The position numbers and the translations under genes are program-made. Positions 1 to 5,408 of a stretch of 7,690 bases of DNA are shown piece after piece. The notes beneath the pieces are model-generated. The model did no database searches and was not told where the DNA came from. It saw only the letters and a program-made list of their open reading frames with translations. How positions within the stretch are numbered: the stretch's first letter is position 1; each line of letters opens with the position of its first letter. The DNA comes from Phycisphaerae bacterium (GTDB lineage: Bacteria > Planctomycetota > Phycisphaerae > UBA1845 > Fen-1342). The stretch covers positions 1 to 7,690 of the forward strand of contig JALHOX010000223.1 in the NCBI GenBank assembly GCA_022842805.1, given 5' to 3'.

Positions 1-432
1 CCGTTTCTGCATGTGGACGGGCCGCTGGTCGAAGCGGTGTTCAGCAACCTTTTGGAGAATGCGGCTCGCTACACGCCGCGTGGTTCGACCGTGACGATTC
101 GCGCTGCGCGTCGAGGGGGCGGCGTTCTGATCGAGGTGTTGGACGAGGGGCCGGGGCTTTCGGCGGGCACAGAGCGGGAGGTGTTCCGCCGCTTCGTGCG
201 GCAGCGCCCGCGCGGCGATCGCCAGGGCACGGGACTCGGGCTGGCGATTTGTGACGCGGTGGTGCGGTTGCATGGCGGCGAGATCGGCGCGGAGAACCAG
301 CCGGCGGGAGGCGCCCGCTTTTGGTTCACGCTGCCGGTCGATGGGGCGGCGCCGGCGGAGTCGGCGGACAGAGGAGGATTGGGCATTACGGCCGGCGAGC
401 CGTCTTTGGGCGGAGAGGGGGCATCATTGTGA
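1..432 (+). CDS. kdpD: KdpD sensor histidine kinase, C-terminal fragment (5' end outside window)
   Basis: The reading frame is open from base 1 and stops with TGA at 430-432, so about 143 C-terminal residues are visible. They form the catalytic ATP-binding domain of a histidine kinase. The N box has the form NLLENAARY (asparagine codon at 58-60), the G1 box is DEGPGL (from 142), and the G2 box is GTGLGLAI (226-249). The following HGGEI-x-AENQPAGGARFWFTLP stretch closely resembles the end of KdpD. KdpD is the membrane kinase that senses potassium limitation and phosphorylates KdpE. A tail of roughly 25 residues rich in Gly, Ala and Glu follows the domain and shows no motif. The stop codon overlaps the kdpE start, implying translational coupling. 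The KdpD name rests mainly on the adjacent, very clear KdpE. The N-terminal KdpD and Usp domains and the membrane segments lie outside the window. Confidence 0.9.
   Translation, partial: PFLHVDGPLVEAVFSNLLENAARYTPRGSTVTIRAARRGGGVLIEVLDEGPGLSAGTEREVFRRFVRQRPRGDRQGTGLGLAICDAVVRLHGGEIGAENQPAGGARFWFTLPVDGAAPAESADRGGLGITAGEPSLGGEGASL
412..420 (+). promoter_or_regulatory. Ribosome binding site fixing the kdpE GTG start
   Basis: The purine run GGAGAGGGG ends 8 bases before the GTG at 429. This is good Shine-Dalgarno spacing and supports that GTG as the start, rather than the in-frame ATG at 321 that lies deep inside kdpD. Confidence 0.7.
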
Positions 433-1127
433 ACGCCGCCGCAGCCTGTGTTTTGCTGATCGAAGACGAACTGCCGATTCGACGTTTCCTGCGTCCGGCG
501 GTTGAAGCCGCGGGTTGGCGGCTGGTGGAGGCGGAGGGGGGCCAGCGCGGCATTCTGGAAGCGTCTCAGTGCAGGCCGGATGTCATCATTCTGGACCTGG
601 GGCTGCCCGACATGGATGGCATTCAGGTAATTCAGCGGGTGAGGGAGTGGTCTGTGCTGCCGATCATCATTCTTTCGGCGCGGGGGCAGGAGGCCGACAA
701 GATCGCCGCGCTTGATGCGGGGGCCGACGACTATGTGCAGAAGCCGTTCAGCGTGGGCGAACTTGTGGCGCGCATTCGGGTCGCGCTGCGTCACGCGGCG
801 AGTCGGGCGCAGCCAGCGCCGGATGCGACGATTGTCGCCGGCGATCTCGCGATTGATCTTGCGCGACGGCTGGTGACACGGGGTGGTGCGGCGATCCACA
901 TGACGCCGATTGAGTACAAGCTGCTGACGACGCTGGCGCGGCATGCGGGCTTGGTCATGACGCACCGCCAGCTTTTGCGGGAAGTGTGGGGGCCCGGACA
1001 TGCGGAGGATTCGACCTATCTTCGCATGTTCGTGCGGCAACTGCGGCACAAGCTTGAAGCGAATCCGACGCAGCCCAAGCACTTGCTGACCGAAGTGGGG
1101 GTTGGATATCGATTCGTGACGGAGTGA
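429..1127 (+). CDS. kdpE: KdpE response regulator, OmpR/PhoB family
   Basis: This 232-residue cytoplasmic transcription factor has the length and layout of KdpE (about 225 residues). The receiver domain spans residues 7-120, with acidic pocket E12/D13, phospho-accepting D56 in the ILDLGLPDMDG segment, S83 in LSAR, and K105 in QKPF. The segments LSAR-x-QEADKIAALDAGADDY and VGELVARIRVALRH are characteristic of KdpE. A winged-helix DNA-binding domain (about 135-232) contains the TPIEYKLL, HRQLLREVWGPG and VGVGYRF signatures. The family activates kdpFABC, the high-affinity K+ ATPase operon, after phosphorylation by KdpD. The GTG start overlaps the kdpD stop by 4 bases (GTGA) and is preceded by a good Shine-Dalgarno. 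Starting at 321 would add 36 residues with no family counterpart. All receiver catalytic residues are present, so the protein looks functional. Confidence 0.95.
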   Translation: MNAAAACVLLIEDELPIRRFLRPAVEAAGWRLVEAEGGQRGILEASQCRPDVIILDLGLPDMDGIQVIQRVREWSVLPIIILSARGQEADKIAALDAGADDYVQKPFSVGELVARIRVALRHAASRAQPAPDATIVAGDLAIDLARRLVTRGGAAIHMTPIEYKLLTTLARHAGLVMTHRQLLREVWGPGHAEDSTYLRMFVRQLRHKLEANPTQPKHLLTEVGVGYRFVTE

Positions 1128-1134
1128 TTGTTGG

Positions 1135-1165
1135 ACGCCGCATGCCGAGTGCGCTGCCGCGGCGT
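1135..1165. terminator. Candidate stem-loop between convergent kdpE and cytochrome b genes
   Basis: A perfect 7-base inverted repeat (ACGCCGC at 1135-1141, GCGGCGT at 1159-1165) encloses a 17-base loop and begins 8 bases after the kdpE stop. Its position between two convergent genes suits a shared terminator. Only a short T4 run (1173-1176) follows on the + strand, so it is not a canonical intrinsic terminator. Confidence 0.35.
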
Positions 1166-1207
1166 TGGCCCATTTTGAGAACGCTCGAGCCTGAGAAGTC
1201 CGGTGGG

Positions 1208-1948
1208 TCAGTCGTCGTCATCGTGTCGCTTGTTGTTCTCCGCGCTGTGCTCGCTGCCGGCTTCGTTTTCCGTCTCGCCGATTTGAAGCGTGGTCCCGAG
1301 CAGGGGTAGTCGGGTCGTCTGGGTGGTTGCGTCGAAGTTTTGAACGAGGCCGAAAGACCAGGCCGAAACGACGGCCAGAGAAGCGACGGCGAGGGCGGGG
1401 TGCGACGAGCGGATGCCGTCGGCTGGATCGGCGATTTTTCGTCCGTGAAGCATGCTTGCGACGATGTTCTCGTGGTGACGGATCATATGAAGGACGACGC
1501 CTGCGACGTGCGCAATCACGACGGCGACCATCGCGTAGGCCAGAAACTCGTGGATTTCTTTCACGCCCTCGTTGCCCCGGCCCAACATGATGCCCGTGGC
1601 GGCCAAGCCGATCATGAGCGCGAGCATGGCGAAAATCGCGTAAGCGGAGCCCGGGTTGTGTCCGACGTACCGCTGACCGCCGCCGAAGAGCGTCGACTTC
1701 ATGTATTGAGCGACCGCGGCGGGGGCGAAGGCGAAGTTGGAGAAGCGCGCGTAGCGCGTGCCGATGAGGCCCCAAACGACGCGCAGAATGACCATCAGTG
1801 AAATCGCAAGTCCGATGATTGCGTGGTAGGGGAAGAGCGGATTGTCGTCGCCGAGGAGCAGCGAAATGACGGCGGCGGCGATGAAGCCTGCGGCGAACAG
1901 TCCGTGGAAGAGGCGGGTCGGGATATCCCAAACAAGGTTCTGAGACAT
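1208..1948 (-). CDS. Cytochrome b561-family membrane protein (cytochrome b/b6 domain)
   Basis: The 246-residue protein opens with the family signature VWDIPTRLFHGLF. It has four hydrophobic helices at roughly residues 15-32, 42-63, 101-122 and 133-155, and a fifth near 184-201. Histidines H15, H42, H133 and H147 lie where bacterial cytochrome b561 proteins place four heme-b ligands, and the GHNPGS segment (96-101) before helix 3 is also typical. The family carries electrons across the inner membrane between quinol or flavin donors and c-type cytochromes or other acceptors. It is longer than E. coli CybB (about 176 residues) because of the fifth helix and a hydrophilic C-terminus ending in four aspartates. 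AAAGG (1956-1960) sits 7 bases before the ATG. The gene is convergent with kdpE and divergent from the regulator at 2345. The redox partner is not identifiable here. A hydrogenase-type cytochrome b subunit is a less likely reading, as no hydrogenase genes are present. Confidence 0.88.
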   Translation of the reverse strand: MSQNLVWDIPTRLFHGLFAAGFIAAAVISLLLGDDNPLFPYHAIIGLAISLMVILRVVWGLIGTRYARFSNFAFAPAAVAQYMKSTLFGGGQRYVGHNPGSAYAIFAMLALMIGLAATGIMLGRGNEGVKEIHEFLAYAMVAVVIAHVAGVVLHMIRHHENIVASMLHGRKIADPADGIRSSHPALAVASLAVVSAWSFGLVQNFDATTQTTRLPLLGTTLQIGETENEAGSEHSAENNKRHDDDD

Positions 1949-1972
1949 GGCGGGACCTTTGTGCCTTTCTGC

Positions 1973-1982
1973 AAAAAAAAAA
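1973..1982. repeat. Homopolymer run of ten A
   Basis: Ten consecutive A bases on the + strand read as T10 on the - strand, 25-34 bases upstream of the cytochrome b start codon. Such a run stands out in GC-rich DNA. It lies where it could be part of the promoter or the mRNA leader, and its length could vary by slippage. Confidence 0.9.
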
Positions 1983-2014
1983 TGCGCGCCGATGACGTAC
2001 GCACCGTGGCTTGT

Positions 2015-2032
2015 CTTTGTTGCTGTACAAAG
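2015..2032. promoter_or_regulatory. Inverted repeat CTTTGT-N6-ACAAAG, possible operator
   Basis: A perfect 6-base dyad with a 6-base spacer lies in the divergent promoter region, 67 bases upstream of the cytochrome b start. Another CTTTGT copy occurs at 1957-1962, partly overlapping the cytochrome Shine-Dalgarno. It could be a regulator-binding dyad or a small RNA hairpin. The binding protein is unknown. Confidence 0.35.
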
Positions 2033-2076
2033 GAGTTCCGCCTTTTCTAGGGAATATTGCTACGAATTCCGGGTTC

Positions 2077-2108
2077 GATGGCCAGCGCAGGTGGACGCAG
2101 CGGCCATC
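2077..2108. promoter_or_regulatory. Inverted repeat GATGGCC-N18-GGCCATC
   Basis: Perfect 7-base arms (2077-2083 and 2102-2108) flank an 18-base loop. The loop can form a further short GCG/CGC pairing. It lies about 240 bases upstream of the response-regulator start. It could be a binding site or a leader hairpin; the sequence alone does not decide. Confidence 0.3.
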
Positions 2109-2344
2109 AAACGATCGCAGCATTGAGCGAAAGATCAGGCCGTTAATCAGCAGTGTTTTCCGTCGAATTCTCGGCGGCGATCGGGGCGAACGGCTGGCGT
2201 GGGCGATAGCAGGGCTTAAAACCAATTCAGGTTTGGAGGGGCGCGATGTGTTCGAATACGCTGCATGGCGGCGCTACGACGCGGTGAATTGCGGTATCGC
2301 TGAAACTGTGCGTGGCGCCCCTTTGAAGCAACTGAAAAGGTGAT

Positions 2345-3052
2345 ATGCCGCCGCCCGACCTCAAACTGATGCTGGTGGAGGACGATTCGCGTGTGGTGGA
2401 GATCGTCCGTCGTGGGCTGGCGCCGCGCTGCGCCAAGTTTCGGCAATATTCGACGATCAGCGGAGCACGCGGGGCGTTGGCGGGCGGCACGCGATTCGAT
2501 CTGATTTTGCTTGATTTGGAATTGCCGGATGGCGACGGTCGGGAGTTCGCTCGCCAATATCGAGCGGATGGGGGGCAGACGCCGATCATCATCCTGACGG
2601 GGCACGACTCGGTGCGTGATCGCGTCGCGGGTCTGCAATCGGGGGCGGATGATTATTTGCCGAAGCCGTTCGACGTGTCGGAACTGGAGGCGCGGATCGA
2701 CGCGGTCTTGCGGCGTTCGCGGGCCCAGCCGATGCAGTTGTTGACGTACGAGGGCGTGGAGGTCGACGTGATGAAGCGCGAATTGCGGCGCGACACGATC
2801 GTCGAGCCGCTGTCGCTTCGGGAGTTCGACCTGCTGGCCTATTTCATTGCGCACGCCGAGGAAGTGCTGGAGAAGCGGCGAATTCTTCGGGACGTTTGGG
2901 GGGACGACACGCTGCAGGAAGACAACCTGCTCCAAGTCTACATTCGTTTTCTTCGCACGAAGCTGGAACGAGACGGCGCGACACGGTTGATCCACACGAT
3001 TCGCGGGGTGGGGTATGTGTTCTCGCTGCAAGAGCCGGAGTCGCCGCGATGA
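2345..3052 (+). CDS. OmpR/PhoB-family response regulator
   Basis: This 235-residue cytoplasmic DNA-binding regulator is the first gene of a four-gene cluster. The receiver domain (about 6-122) has acidic pocket E12/D13/D14, phosphorylation site D57 in LLDLELPDGDG, T85 in ILTGHD, and K107 in PKPF. The winged-helix output domain (about 133-228) carries the LSLREFDLLAYF, EKRRILRDVWGDD, QVYIRFLRTKLE and IRGVGYVF signatures. The family binds tandem DNA sites as a phosphorylated dimer and usually activates transcription. AAAAGGTGAT runs directly into the ATG and matches the anti-Shine-Dalgarno through GGTGAT, supporting this start. The last codons overlap the next gene by 4 bases (ATGA). The likely partner is the histidine kinase at 5409-7214, three genes on, since no other kinase is near. 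It is not a KdpE copy: the KdpE-typical EADKIAALDAG stretch is replaced by SVRDRVAGLQSG. The specific regulon is unknown. Confidence 0.94.
   Translation: MPPPDLKLMLVEDDSRVVEIVRRGLAPRCAKFRQYSTISGARGALAGGTRFDLILLDLELPDGDGREFARQYRADGGQTPIIILTGHDSVRDRVAGLQSGADDYLPKPFDVSELEARIDAVLRRSRAQPMQLLTYEGVEVDVMKRELRRDTIVEPLSLREFDLLAYFIAHAEEVLEKRRILRDVWGDDTLQEDNLLQVYIRFLRTKLERDGATRLIHTIRGVGYVFSLQEPESPR
3037..3040 (+). promoter_or_regulatory. Ribosome binding site supporting the 3049 start
   Basis: GGAG lies 8 bases before the ATG at 3049. An alternative in-frame ATG at 3076 has AAGG only 3 bases upstream, which is too close, so 3049 is preferred. Confidence 0.55.
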
Positions 3053-4542
3053 GTGGCGCCTGCGAGCGAAGGATCATGGGGCTGGCGGCGTGGGTGGTCG
3101 TGGGAGTGGCGGCGAGCCGCGCCGGCGGACCGGCGCCGAGCGCTACCGTGCATGACCTCGAGTGCGACGTCATCGTGCGACGCACCGATGCGGGCGGGAT
3201 TGCGCCGTATGACCCGCTAGTGCATCGGCCGCCGGATGTGGTGAGGGTCGTGCTCGGCAACTGGCAGCCGATCGATCCGCAGGGGGACGTTTTTGTCGGC
3301 GGTTTTGACGTAAGCGGCGAGTTTCTGCGGATCGACGTTCGCTTTGCCGGGTTGCAGAACCCGCCTGGAGCCACTGCGCCCGCGAGCTTTGCTCCGTTCG
3401 AATTTGGTCCGCACCCGGTCTATGGATTCCTTGAGGTGGACATCGATTTAGATAATCACACCGGCGGGGAAACGGGCGCGCCGCAGTTTCGATATCCGGC
3501 GAACGTGGCGCGATTCGGCGGAGTGCCGGCGGGCGACCGGTTTGAGGAGCGCGTGCTGCGAACGCCCGATGATGACGATTCGGAATTTGAGTCGTCGCCG
3601 TACGTGGAGCGAAGCGGCGAGGAGTTTCACCTGGCGCTGCTGCCGACGTCGTTTGCCGCGGGGGGCATCGCGCGGCTGGTGGGCGATCAGGACAGCATTT
3701 TCGAGAGCGGCGAGACGTGGGTATTGAGCGGTCGCTGGTTTCATCGCGCCCACGGGTTTGAGCCGTTCAGTCTGGCCCAAGGCGGTGCGGCGGCGGGGGA
3801 ATACATGCCGATCAGCCCGCTTCGATTTTCGCACGATGTTTCGAGTGATGAGACGGCGGTTTCGCTGGTGTTTCCGTTGACGAACGCGGCGGCGGCGGCG
3901 CTGAGCGGGGAGGCGCCGCAACCGAACAACGCCGATCCCAGCGACCAGGCGTCGGTCGAAGAAGGACTGGTGGATCTGGTCGAGAGCGCGCAGTTCGCGC
4001 TGGCGTTTCCCTCGGGAGCGCCGGAGGAGATTCTGATTACGGGCTGGGCTCTGGAAAGTCCGGCGAATCGTCTGGATGCATGGCGGTGGCGCATGACGAT
4101 GCTGGCCGGTGCGAGCTACTCGGCCTCTGGTTTTGGATTTGTCTGGACTGATGTGCTGCCGAATCCGACGCGCGGCGACGTGAACGGCGAAAACGGGGTG
4201 GACCATGACGACTTCAACAACTTGTCAGACTACGTCGAAGGTCATGACCACGACGACGGTGTGAATGACGATCGCGTGGTTTTGAGCGGATTTCCCGCGT
4301 CGTTTTCGGTGTTCGACGTGAGCGGGGATGGCGTGGTCGACGAGGGCGATCTCGCGTTTCTGAGTCCGGTCGGCGACGCGGATCTCGACGACGACGTCGA
4401 CTTGCACGACTTCGCACGTCTTCAAGCGTGCAGCGCTCAATTCGGAGTGATGGGATGCGATTTGGCGGACTTGAATCGGGACGGGGAGAGTACGAATAGC
4501 GATGCATGCTGGCTCGCGCAGATTCTGACCGGACCTCAGTAA
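3049..4542 (+). CDS. Exported protein with C-terminal EF-hand/dockerin-like repeats; function unknown
   Basis: The 497-residue protein starts with a likely Sec signal peptide: Arg7/Arg8, hydrophobic core 9-22, and a possible cleavage site after about S23 or A25. Residues 26-370 form a domain I do not recognise. It is rich in Asp, Gly, Phe and Pro, almost lacks Cys, and looks like a beta-rich extracellular fold. The C-terminal part has four Asp-rich loops starting at D377, D423, D443 and D474, resembling dockerin or EF-hand calcium sites, plus two cysteines (C461, C470). Such tails are common on secreted planctomycete proteins, where they are thought to bind calcium or mediate attachment; here that is inference. 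The start overlaps the regulator stop by 4 bases, so co-translation is likely. A longer in-frame extension back to 2896 lies inside the regulator and would bury the signal peptide. No catalytic motif was seen, so a structural or surface role is more likely than enzymatic. Confidence 0.8.
   Translation: MSGACERRIMGLAAWVVVGVAASRAGGPAPSATVHDLECDVIVRRTDAGGIAPYDPLVHRPPDVVRVVLGNWQPIDPQGDVFVGGFDVSGEFLRIDVRFAGLQNPPGATAPASFAPFEFGPHPVYGFLEVDIDLDNHTGGETGAPQFRYPANVARFGGVPAGDRFEERVLRTPDDDDSEFESSPYVERSGEEFHLALLPTSFAAGGIARLVGDQDSIFESGETWVLSGRWFHRAHGFEPFSLAQGGAAAGEYMPISPLRFSHDVSSDETAVSLVFPLTNAAAAALSGEAPQPNNADPSDQASVEEGLVDLVESAQFALAFPSGAPEEILITGWALESPANRLDAWRWRMTMLAGASYSASGFGFVWTDVLPNPTRGDVNGENGVDHDDFNNLSDYVEGHDHDDGVNDDRVVLSGFPASFSVFDVSGDGVVDEGDLAFLSPVGDADLDDDVDLHDFARLQACSAQFGVMGCDLADLNRDGESTNSDACWLAQILTGPQ
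4177..4503 (+). repeat. Four degenerate calcium-loop (EF-hand/dockerin-like) repeats within the exported protein
   Basis: Loop 1 is D377-V-N-G-E-N-G-V-D-H-D-D388. Loop 2 starts at D423 (DVSGDGVVDEGD, ending at D434). Loop 3 starts at D443 (DADLDDDVDLHD, ending at D454). Loop 4 starts at D474 (DLNRDGESTNSD, ending at D485). Each places acidic or Asn side chains at positions 1, 3, 5 and 12, as in calcium-binding loops. Loops 1-3 also keep the hydrophobic residue at position 8. Loop 4 has threonine or serine there and is the most degenerate. Loops 3 and 4 form the closest dockerin-like pair. An Asp/His-rich insert (EGHDHDDGVNDD) separates loops 1 and 2. Confidence 0.7.
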
Positions 4543-4561
4543 GAACGAGTACATTACGACG

Positions 4562-5374
4562 GTGCTGCGCGTGTTGAATAGCTTGACTAGCGATCGTCGG
4601 GCCTCGCGCGCTGCGCGGCAGGGGCGGGGATTTACACTGGTTGAGACACTGGTCGTCATGGCGATCATCGCGATTCTGATTGCGGTCTTATTGCCGGCCA
4701 TCGGTTCGGTCCGCGGTCAGGCGGGGATGCTGCTTTGTTCCTCGAACATGCGCACGATCGCGATGCAATTTCAGGCTTTCGCGGACGGCACGGCTGTGGG
4801 CGGCCGCGGCGACAGTGAGGCGCTGGGCCGCGCGCGATTTCGCATCGGGGACTTTCAAGAAAGCCAGTATCGAATCGACGAATTCTGGGATCGGGCGATG
4901 GAGAGCGAGGTGCGGCTGGTCGCCGGCGCCGATGTGATGGTGTGTCCTGCCAACCGCGGCGAGCTGTTTCGGCGGCGCGGTGCGGCATGTGGTCGAGAGT
5001 CGGTCGCGCCCGAGTCCAATGTTTCGCTGGCATTCAATATGCGGTTGGCGCGCGCCGTCGTGATTGTGAACGGGACGCCGCGCCTGTCGCCGGTCGGAAG
5101 TACTTCGGTGCGGAGCGAGATTGAGAATCACCCGCTTGTGCCGCTGGTATTCGATGTGGACGCGGCAAAAGCGAATCGCAGCGGGGTTGAGGCGTACTAT
5201 GCCGCGCCGCCGGTGCAAGTCGACGATCCGTATCGGTCGGGTCGCTACTGGTTTCCCAGCGTTCGGCACCGCGGCAAAGCCAATGTGGCATTCGTCGGGG
5301 GACATGTTCTGGCCGCCCAAAATCCGGCCGAAGAAGCGTGGAACTGGGGTTACTCGGCGCAGGTCGGCGGCTGA
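4562..5374 (+). CDS. Type II pseudopilin-like protein (prepilin N-terminal cleavage/methylation domain)
   Basis: This 270-residue protein has a class III signal: a basic leader of 23 residues ending in G23, then F24-T-L-V-E28 and a hydrophobic helix to about residue 46. Prepilin peptidase should cleave between G23 and F24 and methylate F24; E28 is the conserved Glu+5 used in filament assembly. The rest is a globular domain with a VCPANR segment and an SNVSLAFNMRL segment, as in the many planctomycete pseudopilin-like proteins. Its end resembles the H-X9-DG motif (H236, then nine residues), but the Asp is Gly (G246-G247). The family forms minor pilins or pseudopilins associated with type II secretion or type IV pilus machinery, or is anchored in the inner membrane. 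The GTG start gives the longest leader. The Shine-Dalgarno is weak and internal TTG codons are possible, so the exact start is uncertain. It lies 19 bases after the exported-protein gene and 34 bases before the kinase. Confidence 0.88.
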   Translation: MLRVLNSLTSDRRASRAARQGRGFTLVETLVVMAIIAILIAVLLPAIGSVRGQAGMLLCSSNMRTIAMQFQAFADGTAVGGRGDSEALGRARFRIGDFQESQYRIDEFWDRAMESEVRLVAGADVMVCPANRGELFRRRGAACGRESVAPESNVSLAFNMRLARAVVIVNGTPRLSPVGSTSVRSEIENHPLVPLVFDVDAAKANRSGVEAYYAAPPVQVDDPYRSGRYWFPSVRHRGKANVAFVGGHVLAAQNPAEEAWNWGYSAQVGG

Positions 5375-5408
5375 TCGATGAGGGGCGCGTGATATCCGAG
5401 CCGGCGAT

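Larger units (their letters stand above)
1949..2344. other. Divergent intergenic region, probable promoters for both neighbours
   Basis: No convincing gene lies in these 396 bases. The region is more A/T-rich than its surroundings and separates the start of the cytochrome b gene (- strand) from the start of the response-regulator cluster (+ strand), so both promoters should be here. It contains an A10 run and two inverted repeats, listed separately. I could not find a -35/-10 pair good enough to call. A weak possibility on the + strand is TTGAGC at 2123 with TAATCA at 2144. A TTG-initiated open frame (2011-2343) crosses the region but has no ribosome site or recognisable protein features. Confidence 0.6.

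Noticed and set aside
69..1082. Long minus-strand open frame of 337 codons opposite kdpD and kdpE
   Set aside because: It lies antisense to two clear genes. Its translation is Arg/Pro/His-rich with no domain, which is a common by-product of GC-rich codon usage.
2011..2343. TTG-initiated open frame of 110 codons ending just before the response regulator
   Set aside because: It has no Shine-Dalgarno, no recognisable motif and composition unlike its neighbours, and it spans the expected promoter region. A small unknown protein cannot be fully excluded.
2896..3048. In-frame N-terminal extension of the exported protein
   Set aside because: It lies within the regulator gene and would place the signal peptide internally. 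The ATG at 3049 has a Shine-Dalgarno and a 4-base stop/start overlap.
3448..4206. Minus-strand open frame of 252 codons opposite the exported-protein gene
   Set aside because: It is extremely Arg-rich, lacks domains, and lies opposite a gene with a signal peptide and ordered repeats.
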